64,000 nucleotides of DNA from Daejeonella sp. H1SJ63 (GTDB lineage: Bacteria; Bacteroidota; Bacteroidia; Sphingobacteriales; Sphingobacteriaceae), in NCBI RefSeq assembly GCF_029360775.1, contig NZ_JARKMZ010000002.1, forward strand, positions 62,001 to 126,000, read 5' to 3'. Positions 35,304-45,346 of this stretch are shown piece by piece; positions within the stretch are counted from its first letter, which is position 1, and each line of letters opens with the position of its first letter. The position numbers were made by a program, and so were the translations under genes. The notes beneath the pieces were generated by a model that was given only the letters and a program-made list of their open reading frames with translations, was not told the DNA's origin and did not search any database.

Positions 35304-36500
35304 TCACACAATCCCTGTCCCATCTTCAATCGCTACCTCATAAACAAACATTTCTGTTCCCGTTTTGGATAGGTAAGCATCCGAAACCTTTTTTATAAGG
35401 TCCTCAGCTGCTTCTGTCTTTACCAGATTGATCGTGCAGCCTCCAAAACCTCCGCCCATCATACGGGCACCGATTACCGCAGGATTATCCTTTACAAGAT
35501 CAACCAGCAGATCCAGCTCATCACAGCTTACTTCATAGAGATCTTTCAAACCGGCATGCGTTTCAAACATTCGCTTGCCGAAGCTGATCAGATCATCTTT
35601 TTCCAGGTCAGCACAGCCTTTTAAGAGTCTTTGAATTTCCTGAACTACATAGGTGCATCTCCGGTAAACTATTTCGTCAACCGGCTTAACAAAAGTGTCG
35701 AGCATTTCCTGATTTGCATCGCGCAAACTTCTTACTTCGGGATAGAATTCCTGTATCAGATCTACACCCTTTTCGCATTGTTCCCGGCGTTCATTATAGG
35801 CAGAGTCGGCAAGTGAATGTTTTACCCTGGTATCAAACAGAATGACCCTAATTCCATTGGCATGAAAAGGGACATGGACATAGTTTAAATTACGGCAATC
35901 CAGACGGATCAGATGTTCCCTTTTTCCGAAAACACTGGCAAACTGATCCATAATTCCGCATTTTACCCCAACAAATTCATTTTCTGCAGCCTGTCCTATT
36001 GCAACAAGATCCATTTTTTCATAACCAAGTCTGAAGAGCTCATTCAAAGCAAAAGCTGCGGCACATTCCAGAGCTGCTGATGATGAAAGTCCGGCACCGG
36101 GAGGTATATCGCCTCCAAAAACGATATTGAATCCATTTTTTAGCTTGTGTTTCTTCTGAATCTGTTCAACTACCCCCAGAATATAATCAGGCCATAGTTT
36201 TCCGGAAGGAAAGATGTTATGCATGCCCGTCTGATAATGTGCATCATAATCCAGTGAGTAAATGCTGATTGCCTGATCGTCACGTTTCTGTATACCCAGC
36301 CAGATGGCTTTATTGATCGCTGCAGGCAGTACATAACCCATATTATAATCCAGATGTTCACCAATCAGATTAATCCTTCCCGGTGAACGGATGATCAGTG
36401 CTTCCTGACCGAAAAGTTCTTTGAATTTAGTTTTGATAGTGTTAGGGTAGTCTGCCGGTGGTATAATCATCATAGTCCAAACTTCCTGATTTATCTTCAT
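35304..36500 (-). CDS. galK: Galactokinase
   Basis: 398 residues of the GHMP kinase family. The galactokinase signature PGRINLIGEHLDYN (usually GEHTDYN) is near residues 40-53, the ATP-binding GGDIPPGAGLSSSAALE around 130-146, the IMDQFAS segment with the catalytic aspartate around 184-190, and the C-terminal ARMMGGGFGGC motif around 347-357. It phosphorylates D-galactose at C1 (Leloir pathway). The other gal genes are not in the window. The start could also be one of two ATGs 9-10 codons inside; the outermost ATG has an A-rich leader. Confidence 0.94.
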   Translation of the reverse strand: MKINQEVWTMMIIPPADYPNTIKTKFKELFGQEALIIRSPGRINLIGEHLDYNMGYVLPAAINKAIWLGIQKRDDQAISIYSLDYDAHYQTGMHNIFPSGKLWPDYILGVVEQIQKKHKLKNGFNIVFGGDIPPGAGLSSSAALECAAAFALNELFRLGYEKMDLVAIGQAAENEFVGVKCGIMDQFASVFGKREHLIRLDCRNLNYVHVPFHANGIRVILFDTRVKHSLADSAYNERREQCEKGVDLIQEFYPEVRSLRDANQEMLDTFVKPVDEIVYRRCTYVVQEIQRLLKGCADLEKDDLISFGKRMFETHAGLKDLYEVSCDELDLLVDLVKDNPAVIGARMMGGGFGGCTINLVKTEAAEDLIKKVSDAYLSKTGTEMFVYEVAIEDGTGIV

Positions 36501-36632
36501 TTTTAATAGTTTAAAGAATTATTTATGATTCATTTCTAAGTGCGGTAGAAGGAAATTTCAATATCAATCAAATAATTTTTAACAAGAAAGCATTAAATAG
36601 TAGTTTTATTCGTTTTCTACTTATTTAAACAT

Positions 36633-37769
36633 ATGCGATACTTAAGATTTTACTTTTTTACTTTCCTGGCTTTGTCTTTTTTCACAGGCTTTGCTCAGCA
36701 AAATAATTATACAATTAGCGGTACGATTGGAAATAAGAGTGTCAAAGCTCTTTATTTAACGCAAATGGCCTTTTTAGGCAATGCAAAGCCAAAAGTAGAA
36801 CGCCTTTTGGTGGAAAACGGAAAATTTAGTGCAAGTGGGAGTATTGATGATCCGATGCTGGCGTTCATCTCCGATAAAGAAGATTTCAGAAATGAAACGG
36901 CAGAAAAAAAGCAATTTTTTATTGATAAAGGTAATCTTAGTATAGATATTAAAGATGCATTTGAAAGTGCAGAAGTCAGGGGTTCAAAAGCTTTCGACCA
37001 GTTTATTGATTATTCTGAGGCTCAGGCTCCGTTTATAGCTAAATTAGCTGCAATTGAAGAGGAGGCAGGGAAAAAAGTTAATAATGGACTATCTCAGGAT
37101 TCAGTCTTTGCACTTTATCGCATCCCTTTCAAAAATGCATCAAAGGAAATGCAGGATTTTAGAAGAAGATATATCAATGAGCACAGGGGTATGTTTTTTT
37201 CTATGCTTCTGATTCCTTCACTTGCTGAAAGTACCGGAGATTATCTTGAGTCGGAAAGTTTGTTCAGAAATATGAGTCCTTCATTGCAGGCAAGTTCAAC
37301 CGGCAAGCTGATCGAGGAGCATATAAAAAGTCAGAAGAAAACATCTTTAGGAGCTTTAGCTCCTGATTTTGCATTGGCAGATACATCAGGGAAGGCTGTT
37401 CCTCTTTCATCATTAAAAGGGAAATATGTATTGCTGGATTTCTGGGCAGCATGGTGCGGACCCTGCCGTCAGGAAAATCCTAATGTTGTTAAAGCCTTTG
37501 AAACCTTTCAGGATAAAGGATTTACTGTATTCGGTGTTTCGCTCGACAGGGATAGAAAAAGCTGGCTCAATGCAATCAGACAGGACAAACTCAACTGGCA
37601 GCATGTGTCTGATTTAAAATACTGGAACAGTGAGGCAGCCGCTCTGTATGGAATAAGCAGTATTCCCCGTAATTTCCTGCTTGATCCCGGTGGAAAAATA
37701 ATTGGCAGGGATCTTCGCGGAGAGGATCTGATCGATAAACTGAATGAGCTTTTTCCGAAAAAGAACTGA
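36633..37769 (+). CDS. TlpA-family thioredoxin-like protein with N-terminal DUF4369
   Basis: 378 residues with a signal peptide (about 1-21). Residues about 25-120 form the small beta-rich DUF4369 domain common in Bacteroidota. Residues about 240-375 are a TlpA/AhpC-TSA thioredoxin fold with the redox motif W-C275-GP-C278, preceded by VLLDFWAAW and followed by the cis-proline segment ISSIPRNFLLDP. It is expected to act in the periplasm as a thiol-disulfide exchange protein, perhaps reducing cytochrome c or other substrates. No ccm or dsb genes are adjacent. Confidence 0.92.
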   Translation: MRYLRFYFFTFLALSFFTGFAQQNNYTISGTIGNKSVKALYLTQMAFLGNAKPKVERLLVENGKFSASGSIDDPMLAFISDKEDFRNETAEKKQFFIDKGNLSIDIKDAFESAEVRGSKAFDQFIDYSEAQAPFIAKLAAIEEEAGKKVNNGLSQDSVFALYRIPFKNASKEMQDFRRRYINEHRGMFFSMLLIPSLAESTGDYLESESLFRNMSPSLQASSTGKLIEEHIKSQKKTSLGALAPDFALADTSGKAVPLSSLKGKYVLLDFWAAWCGPCRQENPNVVKAFETFQDKGFTVFGVSLDRDRKSWLNAIRQDKLNWQHVSDLKYWNSEAAALYGISSIPRNFLLDPGGKIIGRDLRGEDLIDKLNELFPKKN

Positions 37770-37776
37770 TCTGCTA

Positions 37777-39069
37777 TTATAAATTCATCAGATCTGTTCC
37801 GATATCGGTACGGAAATACCTGGCATCAAAATAGATTCTGCCCGCATCTGCTGTAGCACACTGAACGGCATCAAACAGGTTATCCTGTAGTGAGGTGATG
37901 GCAATTACCCGTCCCCCGTTGCTTTTCACTACCCCATTGTCTAATTCTGTACCTGCATGAAATGCAGTTGAATGCTTCAGATTTTCGATACCTGTAATTG
38001 GTTTTCCTTTCAGATATTCTCCCGGATAACCACCCGCAACAATCATTACTGTTGCAGCAGTTTTGCCTGAGATCTTCAATTTCTTTTCAGACAAAGTCTG
38101 GTTTGCAACTCCCTCAAAAAGATCAATCAGGTCGCTTTCAATTCTCGGTATTACACTCTCGGTCTCCGGGTCGCCCATGCGTACATTATACTCGATTACA
38201 TGCGGTTCTTTACCCTGCGGACTTTCAGAAGCCATCAAACCGATAAAAATAAAGCCTTTGTAGGGGATGTTATCCTTTTTTAAGCCCTCAATGGTAGGGA
38301 TGATGATGCGGTCTTCCACTTTTTTCATAAATGTTGCATCAGCAAATGGAACAGGCGAGATAGAACCCATACCTCCGGTGTTTAAGCCGGTATCACCTTC
38401 ACCTATACGCTTATAATCTTTCGCTTCAGGAAGGATCTTGTATGATTTTCCATCGGTTAGCACAAATACAGAAAGTTCAATTCCGGTAAGGAATTCTTCG
38501 ATAACGACTGTGCTGCTCGCTTCGCCGAATTTTGCATCGGCAAGCATAGCCTTTAGTTCTTTCCTTGCATCCTCCAGTGTCTCACAGATCAGCACGCCTT
38601 TTCCGGCAGCTAAGCCATCGGCTTTAAGAACGATAGGCAGCTTTTGGGTTTCCAGGTATTTTAGCCCTTCCTCCAGTTCTGATTTGGTAAAGGAGCGGAA
38701 GGCAGCAGTTGGAATTTTGTGCCTGATCATGAACTGTTTTGAGAAATCCTTGCTTCCTTCGAGCTGGGCACCCTCTTTTTGCGGACCGATCACCGGAATA
38801 TCTTTCAGATCCGGATGATTCAGAAAAAAATCATGAATTCCCTTTACCAATGGTTCCTCCGGCCCGACGATAAGCATGTTGATATCATTCTTCAGGACGA
38901 AATCAGCAATTCCCTCAAAGTCTGTTACTCTGAGGTTCACATTTTTACCGTATGCTGGAGTGCCGGCATTCCCCGGAGCAACGTATAACTGGGTTAATTT
39001 CGGACTTTGAGCCAATTTTGAGGCGAAAGCGCTTTCGCGTCCGCCTGAACCAAGTAATAGGATATTCAT
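37777..39069 (-). CDS. purD: Phosphoribosylamine-glycine ligase (GAR synthetase)
   Basis: 430 residues. The N-terminal domain begins LLLGSGGRESAFASKLAQSP, followed by VGPEEPLVKG, then the ATP-grasp core with VLKADGLAAGKGVLI, VIEEFLTGIELSVFVLTDG, GMGSISPVPF and EYNVRMGDPETE. The enzyme joins glycine to phosphoribosylamine, the second step of purine synthesis. The gene is monocistronic and its stop is 8 bases from the stop of the convergent tlpA-like gene. Confidence 0.97.
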   Translation of the reverse strand: MNILLLGSGGRESAFASKLAQSPKLTQLYVAPGNAGTPAYGKNVNLRVTDFEGIADFVLKNDINMLIVGPEEPLVKGIHDFFLNHPDLKDIPVIGPQKEGAQLEGSKDFSKQFMIRHKIPTAAFRSFTKSELEEGLKYLETQKLPIVLKADGLAAGKGVLICETLEDARKELKAMLADAKFGEASSTVVIEEFLTGIELSVFVLTDGKSYKILPEAKDYKRIGEGDTGLNTGGMGSISPVPFADATFMKKVEDRIIIPTIEGLKKDNIPYKGFIFIGLMASESPQGKEPHVIEYNVRMGDPETESVIPRIESDLIDLFEGVANQTLSEKKLKISGKTAATVMIVAGGYPGEYLKGKPITGIENLKHSTAFHAGTELDNGVVKSNGGRVIAITSLQDNLFDAVQCATADAGRIYFDARYFRTDIGTDLMNL

Positions 39070-39372
39070 GCTGTAAAGATAGGGCGAATTAGCTAATCAT
39101 CAAATTTGTGGCTTAGTCAATTGTTGATTTATAGGCCTATCCTGCCCGGACCTTACAGCCTGAGTCGTATGAGCTGCATAAATTAAGCATACAATCTGTC
39201 TTTACCTGTGAGATACAACGCACACCGATTTGATTATAAATACTGTTACATAGATCACTTATCTCCTGATTTCTAATAATAATCGTAATTTTGCGCCCTG
39301 ATTTATGCCATTATGACTATTATTGGGCAATGGCGTAATTCTTGTTAATTTGATTCAAAATATTTCATATAC
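39070..39372. other. Divergent purD - secA intergenic region
   Basis: These 303 bases hold no open frame of note. TAATTTTG at 39286-39293 fits the Bacteroidota -7 element TAnnTTTG and lies 79 bases ahead of the secA ATG, but no TTTG is found at the right spacing upstream, so I rate it a weak candidate promoter. Nothing clear is seen for purD. Confidence 0.4.
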
Positions 39373-42300
39373 ATGTTAGGACTTTTAAGCAAACTTTTCG
39401 GCAGTAAATCAAATCGTGATATAAAGCAGATTCAGCCCCTGGTTGAAAAAATAAAAGAAGAGTATTCTAAATTATCTTCTATCAGTAATGACGATCTAAG
39501 ACAGAAAACTCTTGATTTCAAGGCTCGTATTCAGGAATATCTGGCCGATATTGATAAAGAAACTGCAGTAGTAAGAGCAAAGGCAGAGTCAGAGGATCTT
39601 CCGATGAATGAGAAGACTGAGCTTTATGACCAGCTTGACAAACTCCTGAAAGACCGCGACAGTGAACTTGAGAAAGTATTGATGGATATTCTTCCGGAAG
39701 CTTTTGCGGTTATGAAAGAAACGGCTCGTCGTTTCACTGAGCATAAAACCATTGAAGTTACTGCTACCCAGGCCGACAGAGAGCTGGCAGCACGTAAGAA
39801 GAACGTATTGATACAGGGTGATAAAGCTATTCACCATAATACCTGGATCGCTGCCGGTACGGAAGTTACCTGGAATATGATCCATTACGATGTACAGCTG
39901 ATTGGTGGTATCGTATTGCATCAGGGTAAAATTGCCGAAATGGCTACCGGAGAGGGTAAAACACTTGTTGGAACCCTGCCTGCATATCTTAATGCGTTAT
40001 CCGGACAAGGAGTTCATATCGTAACTGTGAACGATTATCTTGCCCGTCGTGACTCTGAATGGAATGGCCCAATATTCGAATTCCACGGATTAACAGTTGA
40101 TTGCATCGACAAGCACATGCCGAATTCTGAGGAGCGTCGTAAGGCTTATCTGGCAGACATCACTTTTGGTACCAATAATGAATTTGGTTTCGACTATCTG
40201 CGTGACAATATGACATTGAATCCGGAGAGTCTGGTTCAGCGTAAATTGCATTTCGCAATGGTTGATGAGGTTGACTCGGTACTGATTGATGATGCCAGAA
40301 CCCCCCTAATTATTTCAGGGCCTATTCCCCGCGGTGATGAGCATGAATTCTATGAGTTAAAACCACGTATTGAGCGTTTGGTTACGGCTCAGAAGAATTT
40401 CATTAACGGAGTATTGAATGAGGCTAAAAAGCTGATTGCCGAGGGTCATACCGGTCCGCAGGAAGGTGGATTGGCTTTATTACGGGCATACCGAGGATTG
40501 CCAAAGAGTAAAGCGCTGATCAAATTTCTGAGTGAGCCGGGCATGAAACAGGTGCTGACCAAATCTGAGCATCACTACATGGAAAATCAGAATAAGGAAA
40601 TGCCTAAGGTCGATGCCGAGCTTTTCTTTGTGATTGATGAAAAAAATAACCAGGTTGAATTAACTGAAAAGGGTATCGAACTGATCACCTCAGCTGGCGA
40701 AGATCCGCATTTCTTCGTGATGCCTGATGTGGGTACTGAGATCGCTGAACTGGAGAAATCGAGTCTCTCTACCGAAGAGAAAATAGATAAAAAGGATCAG
40801 CTCATGCGCGATTTTTCAATAAAATCGGAGCGTATCCACTCGGTTAACCAATTATTAAAAGCTTATACACTCTTCGAGATTGATGTGGAATATATCGTTG
40901 ATGAGGGTAAAATTAAACTGGTAGATGAGCAAACCGGCCGTATTATGGACGGACGCCGTTATTCTGACGGATTACATCAGGCGATAGAGGCTAAAGAAAA
41001 TGTGAAGGTTGAAGATGCAACTCAGACCTATGCTACCATTACTTTACAGAATTTCTTCAGAATGTACCACAAACTATGTGGTATGACCGGTACAGCGGTT
41101 ACAGAAGCAGGCGAATTATGGCAGATCTATAAGCTGGATGTAGTTGAAATTCCGACAAATATCACTGCAAAGCGTAAAGATCATGAGGATATGGTTTACC
41201 GTACCGTTCGTGAAAAATATAATGCGGTAGCAGATGAAATAACAAAATTAACACAGGCGGGCCGTCCGGTACTTGTGGGTACAACATCAGTTGAGATCTC
41301 TGAATTGCTTAGCCGAATGCTGAAGTTGAGAGGTATTAAGCATAACGTACTGAATGCGAAACTGCACCAGAAAGAGGCAGATATCGTTGCTGAAGCAGGT
41401 CAGGCAGGAACGGTAACCATTGCAACCAACATGGCGGGTCGTGGTACAGATATAAAGCTTGGCCCAGGTGTTAAAGAGGCCGGAGGTTTGGCCATTGTGG
41501 GTACCGAGCGCCATGAATCACGTCGTGTCGACAGACAGCTGCGCGGTCGTGCGGGTCGTCAGGGTGATCCGGGATCAAGTCAGTTCTTTGTTTCCCTTGA
41601 GGATAACCTGATGCGTTTATTCGGATCTGAGCGGATTTCTAATATCATGCTCAGAATGGGTATTGAAGAGGGTGAGGTTATTCAGCATTCAATGATTACA
41701 AAATCCATTGAGCGTGCACAGCGTAAAGTGGAAGAAAACAACTTTGGAGTTCGTAAGCGTTTGCTTGAATATGATGACGTGATGAACTCTCAGCGCTCAG
41801 TAGTTTATGCAAAGCGTAAAAATGCATTGTTTGGTGAGCGTCTGGATGTGGATCTGAATAATACCATATTTGATGTTGTTGAAGATATCGTTTCTGAATA
41901 CAAGGATCAGAGTAATTATGAAGGTTTCCAGATGGAGATCATCCGCATATTCTCTGTAGATCCGGAAATGACAGAAAAGCAATTTGCTGAAACGAATATT
42001 TATAACCTGACCGACAAGATCTTTGAAAAGATCAATGATTTTTATCACCGTAAACTTGAGGCTATTGCTCACCAGACCTTCCCGGTTCTGGAGGGTGTTT
42101 TGAGAGAGCGTGGAGATATGATCGAAAACATTGTTGTTCCCTTCTCAGATGGTATCCGTTCGGTACAGGTAGCTGCAAATCTTAAAAAAGCGGTTGAAAC
42201 TAAAGGGTACGAAGTGTTTAAAGCTTTTGAAAAGACTGTGGTACTTGCCCTTATTGATGATGCCTGGAAAGAACATCTTCGTGAAATGGATGAGCTGAAA

Positions 42301-42675
42301 CAGTCGGTACAGAATGCTGTTTACGAGCAGAAAGATCCATTGATTGTGTATAAAATGGAAGCTTTCAGCATGTTTAAGCAGATGCTGGCTACCGTAAATA
42401 AAGATATTGTAAGCTTCCTGTTCAAGGGGAATATTCCAAGTCAGGAGCCTGATGAAGTGCGTGAGGCCCGCCCTCAGCCCCGTCAGGATATGAGCAAACT
42501 CAAGATTTCAAAACCTGAACTTGCCCAGACTGCAAATGGTATGCCGGTAGATGACACGCGCGAGATTCAGAAAACACAGCCTATTCGTGCTGAGGTTAGA
42601 GTTGGCAGAAATGATCCATGTCCTTGCGGAAGTGGTAAGAAGTACAAAAACTGTCATGGTGTAGGTCTTGATTGA
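39373..42675 (+). CDS. secA: Protein translocase motor SecA
   Basis: 1100 residues, longer than the 900 of E. coli but normal for Bacteroidota, which carry insertions near the preprotein-binding domain (here about residues 315-500). Walker A is MATGEGKT (190-197), Walker B is VDEVD (297-301), and the second motor domain shows [13 protein letters not shown] and the [16 protein letters not shown] motif VI. The C-terminus carries the zinc motif with C1083, C1085, C1094 and H1095, which binds SecB or ribosomes. SecA drives proteins through SecYEG with ATP. The stop overlaps the TTG preceding the SPOR gene, whose ATG is 2 bases downstream, forming an operon with it and the M20 hydrolase. Confidence 0.98.
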   Translation: MLGLLSKLFGSKSNRDIKQIQPLVEKIKEEYSKLSSISNDDLRQKTLDFKARIQEYLADIDKETAVVRAKAESEDLPMNEKTELYDQLDKLLKDRDSELEKVLMDILPEAFAVMKETARRFTEHKTIEVTATQADRELAARKKNVLIQGDKAIHHNTWIAAGTEVTWNMIHYDVQLIGGIVLHQGKIAEMATGEGKTLVGTLPAYLNALSGQGVHIVTVNDYLARRDSEWNGPIFEFHGLTVDCIDKHMPNSEERRKAYLADITFGTNNEFGFDYLRDNMTLNPESLVQRKLHFAMVDEVDSVLIDDARTPLIISGPIPRGDEHEFYELKPRIERLVTAQKNFINGVLNEAKKLIAEGHTGPQEGGLALLRAYRGLPKSKALIKFLSEPGMKQVLTKSEHHYMENQNKEMPKVDAELFFVIDEKNNQVELTEKGIELITSAGEDPHFFVMPDVGTEIAELEKSSLSTEEKIDKKDQLMRDFSIKSERIHSVNQLLKAYTLFEIDVEYIVDEGKIKLVDEQTGRIMDGRRYSDGLHQAIEAKENVKVEDATQTYATITLQNFFRMYHKLCGMTGTAVTEAGELWQIYKLDVVEIPTNITAKRKDHEDMVYRTVREKYNAVADEITKLTQAGRPVLVGTTSVEISELLSRMLKLRGIKHNVLNAKLHQKEADIVAEAGQAGTVTIATNMAGRGTDIKLGPGVKEAGGLAIVGTERHESRRVDRQLRGRAGRQGDPGSSQFFVSLEDNLMRLFGSERISNIMLRMGIEEGEVIQHSMITKSIERAQRKVEENNFGVRKRLLEYDDVMNSQRSVVYAKRKNALFGERLDVDLNNTIFDVVEDIVSEYKDQSNYEGFQMEIIRIFSVDPEMTEKQFAETNIYNLTDKIFEKINDFYHRKLEAIAHQTFPVLEGVLRERGDMIENIVVPFSDGIRSVQVAANLKKAVETKGYEVFKAFEKTVVLALIDDAWKEHLREMDELKQSVQNAVYEQKDPLIVYKMEAFSMFKQMLATVNKDIVSFLFKGNIPSQEPDEVREARPQPRQDMSKLKISKPELAQTANGMPVDDTREIQKTQPIRAEVRVGRNDPCPCGSGKKYKNCHGVGLD

Positions 42676-42677
42676 TC

Positions 42678-43085
42678 ATGTTCCGGAAAATTATCATAGG
42701 TCTTTTGCTTTTTGCTGCCTCATTTTTAAATGCTGCAGCTCAGGAAAAGGGCAGGGTTGTGGTAGTTAAGGATCCTAAGATCGATAGTCTGATAGCCAAA
42801 AGACTCGAATTGAATAAGAGTACCGTCCCCGGTAAAAGTATTATGGTATCCGGTTTCCGTGTTCAGGTATTTTCGGGCTTGGACCGCCAGCAGGTTTATG
42901 CTGAGCAAACTAAATTTAAATCACGGTTCCCCGGAACCGGTACTTATATCACTTATACCCAGCCCAACTACAGGTTAAGGGTTGGTGATTTTCGTACCAG
43001 ACTGGAAGCCGAAAAATTTATGAATGAACTGAAAAAATACTATTCTTCGATGTTTATTTTTTCTGAACTGATAATTCTACGCTAA
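42678..43085 (+). CDS. SPOR-domain exported protein
   Basis: 135 residues from the ATG at 42678; a TTG two codons earlier overlaps the secA stop and is less likely. A signal peptide (about 1-21, ending NAAAQ) is followed by a linker and a SPOR domain at about 55-133: SGFRVQVFSGLDRQQVYAEQTKFKSRF, then YRLRVGDFRTRLEAEKFMNEL. SPOR domains bind denuded glycan strands of septal peptidoglycan, so the protein may act in cell division or wall remodelling. Its stop overlaps the start of the M20 gene by one base. Confidence 0.9.
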   Translation: MFRKIIIGLLLFAASFLNAAAQEKGRVVVVKDPKIDSLIAKRLELNKSTVPGKSIMVSGFRVQVFSGLDRQQVYAEQTKFKSRFPGTGTYITYTQPNYRLRVGDFRTRLEAEKFMNELKKYYSSMFIFSELIILR

Positions 43086-44269
43086 TGTTAAAAGATAAGA
43101 TCACCCAACTTGCAGAACAGATTCATGGTAATGTGGTAGAGAACCGCCGGCATTTACATGCTAACCCCGAACTTTCATTTCATGAGTATGAAACTTCGGC
43201 CTTTGTAGCTAAAAAACTGGATGAACTGGGAATCGGCTATGAAAAAATGGCAAATACGGGATTGGTCGCTTTGATTAAAGGGGCAAAGCCTTCTGATGCA
43301 GTAGTTGCTCTGCGTGCAGATATGGATGCTCTTCCGATTGTGGAAGCAAATGATGTGATTTACAAGTCTAAAAATCCGGGTGTGATGCATGCCTGCGGAC
43401 ATGATGTACATACTTCGTCGCTTTTAGGTACTGCAAAGATTCTTACTGAGCTAAAGGATGAGTTTGCCGGTACTGTAAAACTGATTTTCCAGCCTGCGGA
43501 AGAGAAACTCCCTGGTGGTGCCAATCTGATGATTCAGGAAGGGGTGCTTGAAAATCCCAAACCCGATGCAGTAGTTGGTCAGCATGTGATGCCATTGATT
43601 GAATCGGGCAAGGTTGGTTTCCGTGCAGGTAAGTACATGGCTTCAACAGACGAAATTTATGTAACAGTGCATGGTAAAGGAGGTCATGGTGCGCAGCCTC
43701 AGCAGAATATTGATCCGGTCCTGATTACATCGCATATTATCGTTGCCCTGCAGCAGATTGTAAGCCGTATTGCTGATCCGAAAACACCTTCAGTACTTTC
43801 ATTCGGAAAAGTTATTGCCAACGGTGCCACTAATGTAATTCCTAATGAAGTATACCTTGAAGGTACCTTCAGAACAATGGATGAAGAGTGGAGGGCTAAG
43901 GCTCACGAAAAAATGAAGAAAATGGCCGAAGGTATTGCAGAAGCAATGGGCGGAAGCTGTGAGTTTAAAATCATGCGCGGATATCCTTTCCTGATCAATG
44001 AAGAAAAATTAACTGCAGATGTTCGTGCCTATGCCGAAGACTATCTGGGCAAAGAAAACGTTCTTGATCTGGATATCTGGATGGCTGCAGAAGATTTTGC
44101 CTATTATTCACAGGTGTCTGATGCCTGCTTCTACAGACTTGGAACAGGAAATGTGGCCAGAGGCATTACATCATCTGTACACACTCCTACCTTTGATGTG
44201 GATGAGGATTCACTCAGATTAAGTACCGGTTTGATGACTTATATTGCTTTAAAGCAATTGGGTAACTAA
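43085..44269 (+). CDS. M20-family amidohydrolase/aminoacylase
   Basis: 394 residues of the M20D group (N-acyl-amino-acid or peptide amidohydrolases such as hippurate hydrolase). Seen: ENRRHLHANPELSFHEYET, the metal-binding LRADMDALP and HACGHDVHTSSLLG, PAEEKLPGGA with its glutamate pair, GQHVMP, and a dimerisation domain in the middle (about 175-290) starting with GKYMASTDEIYVTVHGKGGHGAQPQ. It removes acyl groups from amino acids using two metal ions. There is no signal peptide, so it should be cytosolic. The start overlaps the SPOR stop (TAATG). Confidence 0.93.
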   Translation: MLKDKITQLAEQIHGNVVENRRHLHANPELSFHEYETSAFVAKKLDELGIGYEKMANTGLVALIKGAKPSDAVVALRADMDALPIVEANDVIYKSKNPGVMHACGHDVHTSSLLGTAKILTELKDEFAGTVKLIFQPAEEKLPGGANLMIQEGVLENPKPDAVVGQHVMPLIESGKVGFRAGKYMASTDEIYVTVHGKGGHGAQPQQNIDPVLITSHIIVALQQIVSRIADPKTPSVLSFGKVIANGATNVIPNEVYLEGTFRTMDEEWRAKAHEKMKKMAEGIAEAMGGSCEFKIMRGYPFLINEEKLTADVRAYAEDYLGKENVLDLDIWMAAEDFAYYSQVSDACFYRLGTGNVARGITSSVHTPTFDVDEDSLRLSTGLMTYIALKQLGN

Positions 44270-44294
44270 AGATTCCCTCTGGGAGTTAAAAAAT

Positions 44295-45233
44295 ATGATG
44301 AAGAGAATATACCTGCTCCTGAGCCTGATGAGTATTTGCGGATTAGGCTTTGCTCAGCAAATACCAAGATTTAATCCCGACACAGTTCTTACAGTAACTA
44401 TTGACTCGGCCATCACGGTTTCATCAACGCGTTTAACGGTAGAGTCGTTTATCAATGAGATCATAAACGACACCAGTTTCTATGCTGCCTTCCGCAATAT
44501 GAAGAAATACAGCTTCAATGCTGAGAACCGTATTTTCACTTATGATAAGAAGAACTCTGTAGAGGGTAAGGTTTATCGTAAGATCTATCATAATAATGAA
44601 GGTCCGTATAAAATGCAGTTCCTCGAAAAGAAGGATGAAGGCAATGTTTATAAGCGGAATGGAAAGTATTCTTTGTACACTGTAGAGATGTTTGATTACA
44701 TCTTTATGAATGCCTATAATTCTGATTTTGTCCCCTCTGCACCTATAACCGGAGCCAAAGGCGAGAGCAACGAATCGTACAAGGATAAATTAAAAACCCT
44801 GATTTTTAGCCCCGGAAGGCCTATAAAAGGTGTCCCCTTTATCGGAAAGAAAACTGAAATATTTACTGCCAACATGCGGCAGTATTATGACTACTCATTC
44901 TTTCGTGGCACTTATCTTGATTCTATTCCGGTATATCGTTTTAAAGTAGTTATGAAGCCCGAGCTTTCGAACTGGACTAAAGACGGGCTGATGATCAAGG
45001 AGCTGACTACCATTTTTGATATGCGAAACTTTCAGATACTTGGCCGCTATGTAGATATGAAGTACGATAATTTCGCCTTTGATTTCGATGTGCAGATGAA
45101 TATTGAGCTGGGTTACTTTGGGAATGATCAGACTCTGCTTCCAACCAAGATCACTTATCAGGGTAATTGGGATATCCCCTTTAAGCGACAGGAGAGGGCA
45201 AGTTTTCTGATTCTGCATAAAGGATATAAGTAA
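44295..45233 (+). CDS. Exported hypothetical protein
   Basis: 312 residues with a signal peptide (about 1-20, ending GFAQ). The chain is beta-rich with many aromatic residues (YNSDFVPSAP, FFRGTYLDSIPVYRFKVVMKP, ERASFLILHKGY), which suggests a periplasmic beta-sheet or lipocalin/LolA-like fold. I do not recognise a family with certainty. It lies 25 bases after the M20 gene and 113 before dnaG, so it could be the last gene of the secA unit. Function unknown. Confidence 0.75.
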   Translation: MMKRIYLLLSLMSICGLGFAQQIPRFNPDTVLTVTIDSAITVSSTRLTVESFINEIINDTSFYAAFRNMKKYSFNAENRIFTYDKKNSVEGKVYRKIYHNNEGPYKMQFLEKKDEGNVYKRNGKYSLYTVEMFDYIFMNAYNSDFVPSAPITGAKGESNESYKDKLKTLIFSPGRPIKGVPFIGKKTEIFTANMRQYYDYSFFRGTYLDSIPVYRFKVVMKPELSNWTKDGLMIKELTTIFDMRNFQILGRYVDMKYDNFAFDFDVQMNIELGYFGNDQTLLPTKITYQGNWDIPFKRQERASFLILHKGYK

Positions 45234-45346
45234 TCTGCAGATGTACTGATAAAGGCCCGGTGGGCTTTAGAATTTCCGGGGAATTAATCTGAATTCGATT
45301 TTTCAGAACGAAAAATTCCTTATTTTTAAATCCCAGCTAAAAAAAT

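Noticed and set aside
39286-39293. TAATTTTG as a firm secA promoter
   Set aside because: The -7 match is exact but no -33 element lies at the right spacing, so it is only mentioned under the intergenic entry.
45251-45268. Hairpin ahead of dnaG as a terminator
   Set aside because: The stem is short with a wobble and lacks a T-run; it is kept as a possible weak stem only.
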